Shown piece after piece: positions 1 through 8,865 of a stretch of DNA of 29,245 nt. A program made the position numbers and the translations under genes. Within the stretch, counting starts at the first letter, position 1, and every line of letters starts with the position of its first letter. Under the pieces are notes generated by a model. The model made no database searches. It was given only the letters and a program-made list of their open reading frames with translations, and was not told the DNA's origin. The DNA comes from a virus: positions 1 to 29,245 of IMG/VR virus record IMGVR_UViG_3300024520_000366; one strand, written 5' to 3'.

Positions 1-488
1 CTTTAAAAGCAGAGCTAGTTAAAGATGGCGCTTATGTTTCAGGAGACTTAGCGGAGCAAATAGAGTTTAGTTCTATAATCAATGGGCAAGGCTTTGTATT
101 TACGCTTAGACTTAAAGACTATTACGATTATGTGAATAAGGGTGTAAGTGGAACAGAAAAGAAAAGAAATACACCCTATTCTTATATGTCTAGCTCTAAG
201 ATACCTTTTTACTTTGCCAAAAGGTGGATGAATAATAAAGGTTTGTTTTTACCGAAAGGCACAGCTTTTTCAAGTATGGCAACTAGGAAAACTTACAAAG
301 TAGGTTCTAAGGACTCACAGGCTTTTGCAATGGCTAGAAGTTGGAAAGAGAAAGGAATAAAAGGCAATCATTTCTACGATAAGGTAGTAACAGAAAAGAG
401 ACTAGACAAACTTAAAAAAGACTTAGCAAGTGCAGCAGCAGGAGATATGAAAACAGTAATAACAGACAGCTTTAAAAGACTTAAATAA
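1..488 (+). CDS. Neck / tail-completion protein, 5'-truncated by window edge
   Basis: The reading frame is open from base 3 with no stop, so the gene begins before the window. A GTG at 132 is inside the open frame and is not the likely start. About 161 residues are visible. The pattern LVKDGAYVSG, then a beta-rich stretch, then YYDYVNKGVSG resembles HK97 gp10-like tail-completion/neck proteins, in which a Y-x-x-[FY]-V-x-x-G motif recurs. The C-terminus is a basic helix (KRLDKLKKDLASAAA). It ends in a TAATG overlap with the next gene, so it is translationally coupled to tail genes. Its place before tail-tip genes fits a connector role, but the functional call is by resemblance only. Confidence 0.6.
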   Translation, partial: LKAELVKDGAYVSGDLAEQIEFSSIINGQGFVFTLRLKDYYDYVNKGVSGTEKKRNTPYSYMSSSKIPFYFAKRWMNNKGLFLPKGTAFSSMATRKTYKVGSKDSQAFAMARSWKEKGIKGNHFYDKVVTEKRLDKLKKDLASAAAGDMKTVITDSFKRLK

Positions 489-1693
489 TGGCAATAGTAA
501 TAAATGCAACCCCTAAGGACTTTGCTCCTGTTTACAATAAAATGGAGTATCTTATTACATCCGATAATACAGCACAGCCTAACTTTGCTCACTTAGTAGA
601 TATCTATATAAATGGCTCAGTAACTAAAACTGTAAGACTAAGGATACCAGTAAGACCATCCGATAGTAAAGGAAAGGTAGACATCCATAGAGTGTTAGAG
701 TCGGCTTTAACTAGTAACGTAGGTAACCCAAGCCCTACAGCAGATGAAGGAACTTATAATGCAGATAATAGCTCACTAACTTATATAGTTAAGTTTGGCG
801 AGGAGTATGGAGCTACAGTAGTACAATATCCTGACCTTACAGTAGACTCAAGCAGAAAGGCTTTTAACGCATCTTTAGAGAAGCGACCTTTTATTGATTG
901 GGATGTTACCGAGTATGAAATGGATGGAGTTACTAAGAAATTCCTTACTAATATGCCCGATAATAACAAGGTATCTTTAAACTCTCACGGATGGCTATAC
1001 TATAAAGAGGAAACTACATTGAGTATGTTTAGCGTTGTTACATTTGATTCAGCAGGAGCAACTATTGACGCTTTTAAAATAGACGCATCTACTACGAGCG
1101 CAGACATACAGTATTTGCCTAGTTCTCCTGCATCTTTAAATAATATAGACAATGCAAATATAATACTAGGAGCGCAGCCTATTATAGATTCTAGCGTAGC
1201 ATATTACGAGGTATATGTTGGCGCACCCTCTCAAGTATCCGAAACTAGAACTTTTGTACTAGAGGAGTCCTGCAAGTACAATACAAATACTTTAATCTTT
1301 CAAAACAACTTAGGAGCATTCGATAGCTTTACATTCTATTTAGGAGATACATCTACTACAGCGATAGAACGAAAGGATATGAAGGTAAACGTAGACACGG
1401 TAGTAGGTACTGATATTGTCTATTCAATGAATGAGAGAGAAAAGGTAACTTACTACACAAAGAAAAGCACTACAATTAAGTTAATGTCAGATTGGATAAC
1501 AGAAGCAGAAAGCAACTGGTTATTAGAATTAATCTCTAGTCCTGAAATATACTTACAAGAGGGTAACGAATTAACAGCAGTCGCTAAGATTAAAGCAACT
1601 AACTACACTAAAAAGAAAGTAGTAAGGGATAAACTATTCAAAATAGATGTAGAGCTAGAGCTAGGGTATGACGATTACAGACAACGTATATAA
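488..1693 (+). CDS. Tail structural protein, 401 aa, function unassigned
   Basis: The protein is beta-rich with no signal peptide or membrane segment. It starts MAIVINATPKDFAPVYNKM and continues through YLITSDNTAQPNF and VDIYINGSV. This opening is one I associate with Bacteroidetes phage virion proteins located next to tail genes. Its DIHRVLESAL and RIPVRPS stretches belong to the same conserved N-terminal unit. The start overlaps the previous stop (TAATG) and the next gene abuts directly, so it is part of one tail operon. A distal-tail or baseplate adaptor role is plausible because it sits just before the large tail-tip gene. No catalytic motif is visible. Confidence 0.6.
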   Translation: MAIVINATPKDFAPVYNKMEYLITSDNTAQPNFAHLVDIYINGSVTKTVRLRIPVRPSDSKGKVDIHRVLESALTSNVGNPSPTADEGTYNADNSSLTYIVKFGEEYGATVVQYPDLTVDSSRKAFNASLEKRPFIDWDVTEYEMDGVTKKFLTNMPDNNKVSLNSHGWLYYKEETTLSMFSVVTFDSAGATIDAFKIDASTTSADIQYLPSSPASLNNIDNANIILGAQPIIDSSVAYYEVYVGAPSQVSETRTFVLEESCKYNTNTLIFQNNLGAFDSFTFYLGDTSTTAIERKDMKVNVDTVVGTDIVYSMNEREKVTYYTKKSTTIKLMSDWITEAESNWLLELISSPEIYLQEGNELTAVAKIKATNYTKKKVVRDKLFKIDVELELGYDDYRQRI

Positions 1694-4621
1694 ATGGTTA
1701 CAGAAAAGTTAATAATAGAAGGGGTTACTATTCCGATAGATAAGGGTATTTCTACGGTGCTAACTTTTAGTATTAAGGATATACAGCAGCCCGATAAGGT
1801 TAAATCTAGCTTTAGTAAAACCATTAAGCTACCGGGAAGTAAAGCAATAAATGATAAGCTAAATTTTATATTCGAGGTTAATTCAGATTCTACCTTTAAC
1901 CCAAATTTGAAACTAGATGCAGTTTACTATCAAAATGACATTGCAGTATTTAGTGGGTTTATTCAGTTAAAAGACATCCATAAAAAAGACTATAATCAAG
2001 TAGAATATAGTGTAGTGCTATTTGGAGAAACTGCAAACATATTTAGAGAGCTTGGCAATAAGTTCTTAAATGATGCAGGAATGAATTGGGATGAATTAGA
2101 CCACGACTATACAAGGGTTATACAAGAAAATAGTTGGGATACTAGTTACATTCTTAATGGAGCAGTAGAACCTTTCCAGTATGGAAATGGCTTTACCTAC
2201 CCTATGATAAACTATGGCAATGATACAGATATAAACGTATATAATGTTAATGAGATGTTTCCTGCTGTATATGCTAAAGAGTATATAGATAGAATGTTTG
2301 CAGATTCAGGATATACCTATACATCTACTTTTTTTAACGATTCATTATTTAGACATTTAATTATTCCTTTTAATGGTAAGGAATTTAAACCAACTCAAAC
2401 AGACCTAAGCCCTAGACGAGTACAAGCAAACACTCCTTTATTCGTATCTAGCGGAGTGGATAATTACAACCTAGATAGTTCTTTAGGTGGGCAAGTATTT
2501 TTTGACTCAAACGATATATGGCAAATGAATGATTTGCGATTCTCTAATGAAACACTAGACGCTAATAACCAATATAACCCAGCTACAGGAGTTTTAACAG
2601 TAGGAGCTAGTGGCTTTTACCGAGTTTCTGTAGATGTTACTGTACAGATGGAAACAACTCCAAAAGCAGGAGCAGCACTACCGAACAACATAGTAAGTGA
2701 TAGAGACCCTATGTTTATAAACCTTTTAAATATAAAAGCAAACGGAGCTATTCAAAATGGACTATCTACTAATACGACAGCTCCTACTCCTTTATCTCCT
2801 GCTGTAACTTATCAAACTGCTAACCCTACGACTTATCCTAATAATGATTTTAAGCAAGGGGTTACTACTGTTTCTAGGAATTATAACCCCCCCAACAGAT
2901 ACCAGTTAAGCGTAGATGTACAATTACAAGCAGGAGACTTAATAACTGTAGACCTATGGACTGCGTGGTATGCTCAGGCAGGAGGCAATTATGCGAGTAC
3001 ACCTTATTATGACATTGTAAGTGGAGATAGATATGACGCAGATTTTAAGGTTATTTTAACAGATGCAAACTTTTCATTTAATATATTAGATTCTTTATAC
3101 ACAGAGGGCGACACTATAGATATGTTTTCTGCTATTCCTGACAAGGTAAAACAAAGAGACTTTTTAACATCCATTATTAAGATGTTTAACCTCTATATGA
3201 TACCTGACGAGAGCAATCCTAAGAATATTATAATAGAAACTAGGGAGGACTTTTATACTACAGATGTAATAGACTGGAGTCAAAAGCTAGATTATTCTAA
3301 AGAGCATACTTTAACACCGACAGGAGTAACTAATAAACAGAAATACATATACACTTATAAACAGGATAGCGACTATTACAATAAGAAGTACGAAGCTAGT
3401 TGGCTAGATATTTACGGAAGTAGAAACGTCTACCTAGAGAATGACTTTAATAAAACAGACCATAAGACAGAGCTTATCTTTTCTCCTACTCCAATGGTAG
3501 GACAGTTAGACAACAATAGAGTTATAAGTACTATAATAGATGTAGACCAAACATTACAGCAAAAGACTATTAAATCAAATATCAGAATACTTTACTATTC
3601 AGGTTTAAAAGATAGCGTTATTAATTGGGTACACGAGGCAATAGCAGGGAATGTATTTAGAGGCGAGTATCCTTATGCTGCACATTTCAACGACCCATTC
3701 AACCCTAGCATTGATATTAACTTTGGACTACCTAGAGAGATATACTACGATAACACCTACGGAAGTATTACGGTAACTAATAACAATTTATATAATGCTT
3801 ATCACAGAAAAGAATTAGAGCAGCTTACAGACAAGGATAGCAAGATATTTAAAGGGTATTTTTTATTAAACCCTACAGATATTATAAACCTATCTTTTAG
3901 ACCTAGTTACTTTTTTGAAAATGAGTACTGGACTTTGCACAAAGTTATGTATGGCAGTTCCGTTTATCAACCTAGTAAGTGCGAGTTTTTAAAACTAAAA
4001 GCAGTACCTACTCCTAGTATAATAACAGAAGAACTAATAGGAGGACTAGGCTTTATAGGAGATGAAGAAATACCTATAATGGACGAGGATGTATTCTCTG
4101 GAGATAACCTGCTTTCTATGAAGTCAAGCAATGTAGAAGGGTTAAACAACTTTATAGATAAGTCTGCAATGTACGTAGATATTAAAGGAGATTCTAACAA
4201 GGTATTCACAAACAGTAAAAACATAACTATACAAGGCGACAGCAATACTATATATTCTGACTTAGAAAATGTAACCCTAATTAATACTAATAACGTAACA
4301 GTAACAGAGTCAAATGTAACCTACATTAATGGAGAGATAAAAGGAACAGGAAGCGTAGTAACCATAGATTCAAATACTACAGCAGACGAAAAGGTAAGTA
4401 CTTATTTGTGCGATACATCAGGAGGTAGCTTTATTATTTCATTGCCTGACTTTCCGACTGTTGGGAAGGTATGGAACTTTAAAAAACTAGCATTAAACAA
4501 TACAGTACAAATAAGAGTAAACGCTCCTAACTCAATAGATGGGCAACTAGTTAAAAACATAAACGCAATTAACAACTCCTATACATTACAATTTGATGGA
4601 GCAACTTATAAGATAATATAA
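1694..4621 (+). CDS. Large tail-tip protein, hub-like N-terminus with C-terminal fibre/beta-helix domains
   Basis: This 975-residue protein is the largest in the window. The N-terminal part (about 1-130) has the phrase KVKSSFSKTIKLPGSKAIND and alternating strands like baseplate hub/tail-associated proteins of Bacteroidetes phages. The middle (about 130-830) is beta-rich, with an inserted domain near 260-450. Residues about 855-905 show short Asn/Thr/Val repeats (KGDSNKVFTNSKNITIQGDS and similar) that suggest beta-helix turns. The last 75 residues (SGGSFIISLPDFPTVGK ... YTLQFDGATYKII) resemble a fibre C-terminal knob module. It starts immediately after the upstream stop. The likely role is to cap the tail tube and carry host-contact domains; the hub assignment is inferred. 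Confidence 0.65.
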   Translation: MVTEKLIIEGVTIPIDKGISTVLTFSIKDIQQPDKVKSSFSKTIKLPGSKAINDKLNFIFEVNSDSTFNPNLKLDAVYYQNDIAVFSGFIQLKDIHKKDYNQVEYSVVLFGETANIFRELGNKFLNDAGMNWDELDHDYTRVIQENSWDTSYILNGAVEPFQYGNGFTYPMINYGNDTDINVYNVNEMFPAVYAKEYIDRMFADSGYTYTSTFFNDSLFRHLIIPFNGKEFKPTQTDLSPRRVQANTPLFVSSGVDNYNLDSSLGGQVFFDSNDIWQMNDLRFSNETLDANNQYNPATGVLTVGASGFYRVSVDVTVQMETTPKAGAALPNNIVSDRDPMFINLLNIKANGAIQNGLSTNTTAPTPLSPAVTYQTANPTTYPNNDFKQGVTTVSRNYNPPNRYQLSVDVQLQAGDLITVDLWTAWYAQAGGNYASTPYYDIVSGDRYDADFKVILTDANFSFNILDSLYTEGDTIDMFSAIPDKVKQRDFLTSIIKMFNLYMIPDESNPKNIIIETREDFYTTDVIDWSQKLDYSKEHTLTPTGVTNKQKYIYTYKQDSDYYNKKYEASWLDIYGSRNVYLENDFNKTDHKTELIFSPTPMVGQLDNNRVISTIIDVDQTLQQKTIKSNIRILYYSGLKDSVINWVHEAIAGNVFRGEYPYAAHFNDPFNPSIDINFGLPREIYYDNTYGSITVTNNNLYNAYHRKELEQLTDKDSKIFKGYFLLNPTDIINLSFRPSYFFENEYWTLHKVMYGSSVYQPSKCEFLKLKAVPTPSIITEELIGGLGFIGDEEIPIMDEDVFSGDNLLSMKSSNVEGLNNFIDKSAMYVDIKGDSNKVFTNSKNITIQGDSNTIYSDLENVTLINTNNVTVTESNVTYINGEIKGTGSVVTIDSNTTADEKVSTYLCDTSGGSFIISLPDFPTVGKVWNFKKLALNNTVQIRVNAPNSIDGQLVKNINAINNSYTLQFDGATYKII

Positions 4622-4770
4622 TGACATACATACCCGACATATATAGCGGAGTTAATTATATAGCTCCTAATTCAATTCTAACTATTATACAATATAGTCA
4701 AATGATTAACTATGGCGGTTTAACTATCTCAGGTACTCTAGTAATCAATGGCGACTTAATTTTAAAATAA
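4621..4770 (+). CDS. Small virion-associated protein, 49 aa
   Basis: The ORF begins at an ATG overlapping the stop of the large tail-tip gene (TAATG), which supports expression by coupling. The encoded protein, MTYIPDIYSGVNYI to GDLILK, contains the GxLxIxGxLxxNGDLI pattern (GGLTISGTLVINGDLILK). That pattern is common in short beta-structured tail fibre appendages of Bacteroidetes phages. There is no membrane segment. It sits between the tip protein and a fibre-like protein, so a small tail-tip accessory role is likely but unproven. Confidence 0.6.
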   Translation: MTYIPDIYSGVNYIAPNSILTIIQYSQMINYGGLTISGTLVINGDLILK

Positions 4771-4777
4771 CAAACAA

Positions 4778-5440
4778 ATGGCACACATACAAATAGGAAC
4801 AGCAGATGGTAGCACTTTAGGCAACCCAATAGCAGGAGACTTTTACATCTTCATAGATAGTAACAACGCAAATAAATACACGCTAAGAAATAGCTCAGGA
4901 ACTGACACTATCTTAGGAGGTGGAGTAGCTGCAACTCTTTATGGTTTATATTCTCAGACTGTACAAAGTGCAACTATTAACACAGTAGGGGAGCAGTCTA
5001 TTGTAGGGAGTGGAGTAGGAGCATTAACAGTTCCTGGAGGTTTCTTTACTGTTGGGGATTCTTACCACGCTAAAATAGGTGGAGTCCTCAATGCTACTGG
5101 AGGCGGTAGTCGTTCAGAATTAATTGTAAACATTAAAAGCGGTGCAATCGTTCTAGCGAGTACAGGGGTGTTTGATTTAGATACCGCAACAAATCAAGGG
5201 TGGGAATGTGAATTAGATTTTACAATAGCAACCATAGGAGCTAGTGGAAGCATCTGTACAAATGGAAATTTTGCTTATGTGAAAGATAATGACCGAAAAG
5301 TAAGCGGATATATTTTTCAAGATGTTCAAACAATTAATACAACCATAAGTAACACCTTAGACATAACTGTAGAATGGAACGTATTAAACGCAGGAGATGA
5401 CATATACAGCGCAAACTTTGTATTATTTAAAACTTACTAA
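4778..5440 (+). CDS. Fibre-like protein with C-terminal jelly-roll domain, 220 aa
   Basis: Residues 1-50 (TADGSTLGNPIAGDFYIFID, then KYTLRNSSGT) look like an attachment or trimerisation segment. Residues about 55-220 form a beta-sandwich-like unit with SIVGSGVGALTVPGGFF, VGDSYHAKIGG, NIKSGAIVLASTG and a closing YSANFVLFKTY. I know this pattern from uncharacterised proteins of aquatic phages and large eukaryotic viruses, where it resembles a trimeric jelly-roll head. It lacks catalytic motifs. Its place between the tail-tip gene and the tape measure suggests a receptor-binding or decoration protein. The domain assignment is by pattern memory. Confidence 0.55.
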   Translation: MAHIQIGTADGSTLGNPIAGDFYIFIDSNNANKYTLRNSSGTDTILGGGVAATLYGLYSQTVQSATINTVGEQSIVGSGVGALTVPGGFFTVGDSYHAKIGGVLNATGGGSRSELIVNIKSGAIVLASTGVFDLDTATNQGWECELDFTIATIGASGSICTNGNFAYVKDNDRKVSGYIFQDVQTINTTISNTLDITVEWNVLNAGDDIYSANFVLFKTY

Positions 5441-5443
5441 GAT

Positions 5444-7612
5444 ATGGCAGACGATAAATTAGCATTAAGTATAGAGATAGAAGCTGATAGGGCGCAGATG
5501 TCTCTAGGCGAACTAGAAGCAGGGTACAAGGGTTTAAGAACACAGCTAGAAGGCACTAATAGAAGAACAGAGGAAGGTCGGAAAGAGTTTAAAAGAATAG
5601 CTACACAAATGGCTCAGACTAGTACCGAGATAAAGAATATGGAACTCGCTTTTGAAGGTTTAGACAAAGAGCAGGTTGCTAGTGAACTCGGAAGCGTTGC
5701 GGGAGGTATTGGAGATGTAACAGCTAGTCTAGTCTTAATGGGTGGCGAGAATGAAACTATAGAGCAAATGGCAGCAAGTATAGAAACTGCTATGGCTATT
5801 TCTATGGGTTTAAAGGGAGCTATAGAGGGGATGAGTTCTGCTCAAAAGCTATGGACTAATGTACTTAAACAAAGTACAGCAATGCAGAAACTTTTAACCT
5901 TTGCTACTAAAGCGTGGGGTAAAGCATTAATAGCAACAGGGATAGGTGCAATAATAGCATTAATAACTACTCTAGTTGTCTATTGGGATGACTTAACGGT
6001 AGCTATTGGACTATCTACTAAAGCGCAAAAGCTAAACAACCAAGTAACTCAAGAAGCTATAGACGCTGTAGGCGACGAAATAAGCGCATCCGATAAACTA
6101 CAAAAGACTTTAAACGATGAGTCTAAAACAAGGGAGGAGAAGAATAAGGCTATTATAGCATTACAAGATGAATACCCTAATTTACTTTCTAACATAGACA
6201 CAGAGAAAGACAGTATAGATGACATAAATAAGGCTTTAGTATTAAACACTAAATTAGTAATGTTAAGGGCAGAGCAGGAAGCTCTAGCATCGTTAAGGGC
6301 TGAACAAACAAAGGAACAATATAAGTCTAGAATAGAGGCGCAGACAGGAGTCAATAAAGGTTTATACGAGGAGGCTTTAGGGCTTGTAACAGTATTTGAA
6401 GCTCAAGACTTTGCTACAGCAGCAACCAATAAATCTATCGCAGCTAATCAAAAGCAAATAGAGGTAATAGATGAGTTAGCCGATGCTAAACAAAAAGAGA
6501 TTGACGCATTACTAGAAGCAGGAGCAGTAGGCGAAGTTGAAATAAAGCAAGAGGAAAAAAGAGAAAAGAAACGAGATGAATGGAAAAAGAAAAAAATTGA
6601 GGATAATAAAAAGCTAATAGAAGATGCTAAAGTCTTAGCAGAATTTGAGGAGGAACAGGCAAGGCTAAAGATAGAACTTATCCAAGACGAGGGAGAACGC
6701 AAAAGGGCAGAGATAGAATATAACACCCAGTTAGAACTTGAGGCTTTAGAAAAGAAAGGGCAATTAACTTTTGACGCTGAAATGCTTATAGCTCAAAAGA
6801 AACATAAAGCACTAGCAGACTTAGAGAAAGAGGAGGATGCTAAAAGGTTTGCATTAGAAAAAGAAGCTCAAGCAAAAAGAGATGAATACGATAAACTACT
6901 ATTTGACGCTAAGGTAGCAAATGAGGTAGAGGAAACAGAAAGACAGAGACTACAGATAGAGGAGGACTTTCAAAACAATATAACAGAATTAGAGGAGCAG
7001 GGTCTATTAACTACAGAGTTAGAGATAGAGTTATTAATGGCTAGAGAAAGTGCTTTAGCAGAAATTAAACAAAAAGCAGAGGATGATGACGAAGAAAGGA
7101 GGCAGAAGAACTACGAAGCAGGTAAGCAATTATTAAGCTCTCTATCTGCTTTAAATAGCGCAGCCTTAGATAATGATTTAAAAAAGGCAGGAAATAACGA
7201 AGCTAAAAAAGAGAAGTTAAGAAAGGCGAGTTTTGAAAGGGAGAAAAAGTTAAATGTAGCAATGGCTTTAATTAATGGCGCTCAAGCATTAACAAGCATA
7301 TTTGCACAGTATCCTAAATTTGATGGAGGGTTTGCAATGGTAGCAGCTTTGGCAAGTTCTGTAATTACAACAGCAGCAACTATAGCTAAGATTAAAGCTA
7401 CTACTTATCAGGGTGGTGGAAGCCCTGCAACTCCTGAAACAACCACAGAGCCTAGACCCGATGGAGCAGGAGCAGGAGGTAACGGAGCATCTATAACTCC
7501 AGTTAGTAACACTAGCACAATACTAGGAACTCAACAGGTATATGTAACTGAAACCGATATAACAGAAACACAAAATAATGTAAGCGTAATAGAAGAAAGC
7601 GCAACTTTTTAA
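5444..7612 (+). CDS. Tail tape measure protein
   Basis: The 722-residue protein has the typical tape measure profile. It is strongly helical, with an N-terminal LEAGYKGLRTQLEGT coiled coil. A hydrophobic, Gly-rich membrane-spanning segment lies at about 161-180 (ALIATGIGAIIALITTLVVY). A long charged coiled coil rich in Glu and Lys spans about 200-560. A second hydrophobic Ala-rich region lies at about 600-650. Tape measures set tail length and enter the host membrane during DNA ejection. By the usual 0.15 nm per residue rule the tail would be about 100 nm. It follows the fibre-like gene after 3 bases. No frameshifted gpG/gpGT-type chaperone gene is recognisable upstream. Confidence 0.9.
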   Translation: MADDKLALSIEIEADRAQMSLGELEAGYKGLRTQLEGTNRRTEEGRKEFKRIATQMAQTSTEIKNMELAFEGLDKEQVASELGSVAGGIGDVTASLVLMGGENETIEQMAASIETAMAISMGLKGAIEGMSSAQKLWTNVLKQSTAMQKLLTFATKAWGKALIATGIGAIIALITTLVVYWDDLTVAIGLSTKAQKLNNQVTQEAIDAVGDEISASDKLQKTLNDESKTREEKNKAIIALQDEYPNLLSNIDTEKDSIDDINKALVLNTKLVMLRAEQEALASLRAEQTKEQYKSRIEAQTGVNKGLYEEALGLVTVFEAQDFATAATNKSIAANQKQIEVIDELADAKQKEIDALLEAGAVGEVEIKQEEKREKKRDEWKKKKIEDNKKLIEDAKVLAEFEEEQARLKIELIQDEGERKRAEIEYNTQLELEALEKKGQLTFDAEMLIAQKKHKALADLEKEEDAKRFALEKEAQAKRDEYDKLLFDAKVANEVEETERQRLQIEEDFQNNITELEEQGLLTTELEIELLMARESALAEIKQKAEDDDEERRQKNYEAGKQLLSSLSALNSAALDNDLKKAGNNEAKKEKLRKASFEREKKLNVAMALINGAQALTSIFAQYPKFDGGFAMVAALASSVITTAATIAKIKATTYQGGGSPATPETTTEPRPDGAGAGGNGASITPVSNTSTILGTQQVYVTETDITETQNNVSVIEESATF

Positions 7613-7623
7613 AATATAAGAAT

Positions 7624-8850
7624 ATGGAAAAGATAGAAGTATTTGAACTGGTAATAGACACCGATGACGAGTCTGGAATTTCACAAATAGCATTTGTAGA
7701 TTTCCCTGCTATTGAGTCTAATTTCTTACAGTTCACAGAACAAAAAGAACATAAATTTAAAATTAAAGACGAGGAGAAAAGGATAGTAGAAGGGTACGCA
7801 ATGATTAGCCAACTGTTAATACCTCGCATAGATGAGAACGGTAAAAAGTTCTTTGTTAAATTCTCAGCTAAAACAATAGAGCAGATAAGAGAAAAGCAGA
7901 GTAGACTAGGTCTTAATAATTGTTTTAACCTTATGCACGATTCAGAGAATAAAGCAGAGGGCGTATATATGTTAGATAACCTTATTATAGATAATGAAAG
8001 AGGAAAGGTAGCACCTAAGGAATTTGAGAAAGTACCAAACGGTTCGCTATGGATAAGTGCGAAAGTTGATAACGATGAAATATGGAACGCAATAAAGGCT
8101 GGAGAGTTCTCGGGATTTAGTGTAGAAGGGTTATTTAAGCAACTAGAAAGCGTTTCAATGGACGAAAATTTAATTAATAAAATAAGGGAAACTATACAAG
8201 ACTTTGAAAAAAGTATAGAGGACAATGTACAACTAAGTAACAAACAAACAATAGATAATATGAGTAAAGAAACTTTAGACAAAGTAAAGAGCTTAATTTT
8301 TGGCGAAGAAACAACAGAGGTAGCTGTAGAGGCAACTCCAGAAGTAACTGAAATTAAGTTAATGGCTGCTGAGTTAGCAGATGGTACAATGGTAAATATA
8401 GACCCTGCTTTAGAAGTTGGTGCAGTAGTTACTGTTGAGGTAGAGGGCGAAGTAGCTCCAATGCCTAACGGAGAATATCCACTAGCAGACGGAACAATAG
8501 TAACTATTTCAGAAGGTGCAATATCTGACATCAAAGAAGTAGAGGCAGAGGAAGAGGAAGTAATGGAAACAGAAGCAACGCCAGTAACTGAAACAGTAAC
8601 AGAGGCTAAGATTAGAAAAATAATCGAAAGCACAGAAACAGTATTCGCTAAGGTTGAAACTTTAGAAACTGAATTAGAAACAGTAAAAGCAGAATTTGCT
8701 AAATACAAAGAGGAAAGCGACACAAAAGAAAAAGCTATGTTTACAGCAGTAGAGGAACTTGCAAAAGAGTCTAGCGTAGCACCTATCAAAAAGAAAAGAA
8801 GCGGAGTTATATCTCCTAAAAAGAAATCAATTTTTACAGTAAACAAATAA
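7624..8850 (+). CDS. XkdF-like prohead serine protease fused to a scaffold-like C-terminus
   Basis: Residues 1-175 match the XkdF/Peptidase_S78_2 pattern. Markers are QIAFVDFPAIES, EGYAMISQLLIPR, the NLMHDS motif with probable catalytic His105, and GEFSGFSVEGLF with probable catalytic Ser166. Residues 213-408 are highly acidic, rich in Glu, Thr and Val, and end in a coiled coil (about 325-385) and a basic tail (KKKRSGVISPKKK). That composition is typical of assembly scaffolds, which are removed by the protease during head maturation. The gene lies directly before the major capsid gene, the standard place for protease and scaffold. An in-frame ATG at codon 213 may start a separate scaffold product. 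Confidence 0.85.
   Translation: MEKIEVFELVIDTDDESGISQIAFVDFPAIESNFLQFTEQKEHKFKIKDEEKRIVEGYAMISQLLIPRIDENGKKFFVKFSAKTIEQIREKQSRLGLNNCFNLMHDSENKAEGVYMLDNLIIDNERGKVAPKEFEKVPNGSLWISAKVDNDEIWNAIKAGEFSGFSVEGLFKQLESVSMDENLINKIRETIQDFEKSIEDNVQLSNKQTIDNMSKETLDKVKSLIFGEETTEVAVEATPEVTEIKLMAAELADGTMVNIDPALEVGAVVTVEVEGEVAPMPNGEYPLADGTIVTISEGAISDIKEVEAEEEEVMETEATPVTETVTEAKIRKIIESTETVFAKVETLETELETVKAEFAKYKEESDTKEKAMFTAVEELAKESSVAPIKKKRSGVISPKKKSIFTVNK
8260..8850 (+). CDS. Possible nested scaffold protein from an internal start
   Basis: An in-frame ATG at codon 213 of the protease gene begins MSKETLDKVKSLIFGEE, which reads like a natural N-terminus. It would give a 196-residue acidic, coiled-coil protein containing only the scaffold part. 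The upstream bases are A-rich (AACAAACAATAGATAAT), the type of leader used elsewhere in this genome. Lambda C/Nu3 is the known precedent for a scaffold made from an internal start in the protease gene. Seen: the in-frame ATG and the abrupt composition change. Inferred: its use in vivo. Confidence 0.35.
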   Translation: MSKETLDKVKSLIFGEETTEVAVEATPEVTEIKLMAAELADGTMVNIDPALEVGAVVTVEVEGEVAPMPNGEYPLADGTIVTISEGAISDIKEVEAEEEEVMETEATPVTETVTEAKIRKIIESTETVFAKVETLETELETVKAEFAKYKEESDTKEKAMFTAVEELAKESSVAPIKKKRSGVISPKKKSIFTVNK

Positions 8851-8865
8851 TAAAAAAAAATAATT

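Noticed and set aside
131-139. Second DnaA-box consensus (reverse strand) in the neck gene
   Set aside because: A single match in coding sequence far from replication genes; about one chance match is expected per window.
6049-6726. Minus-strand frames opposite the tape measure gene
   Set aside because: Ser-rich shadows of a Glu/Lys-rich coiled coil; no motif or initiation signal.
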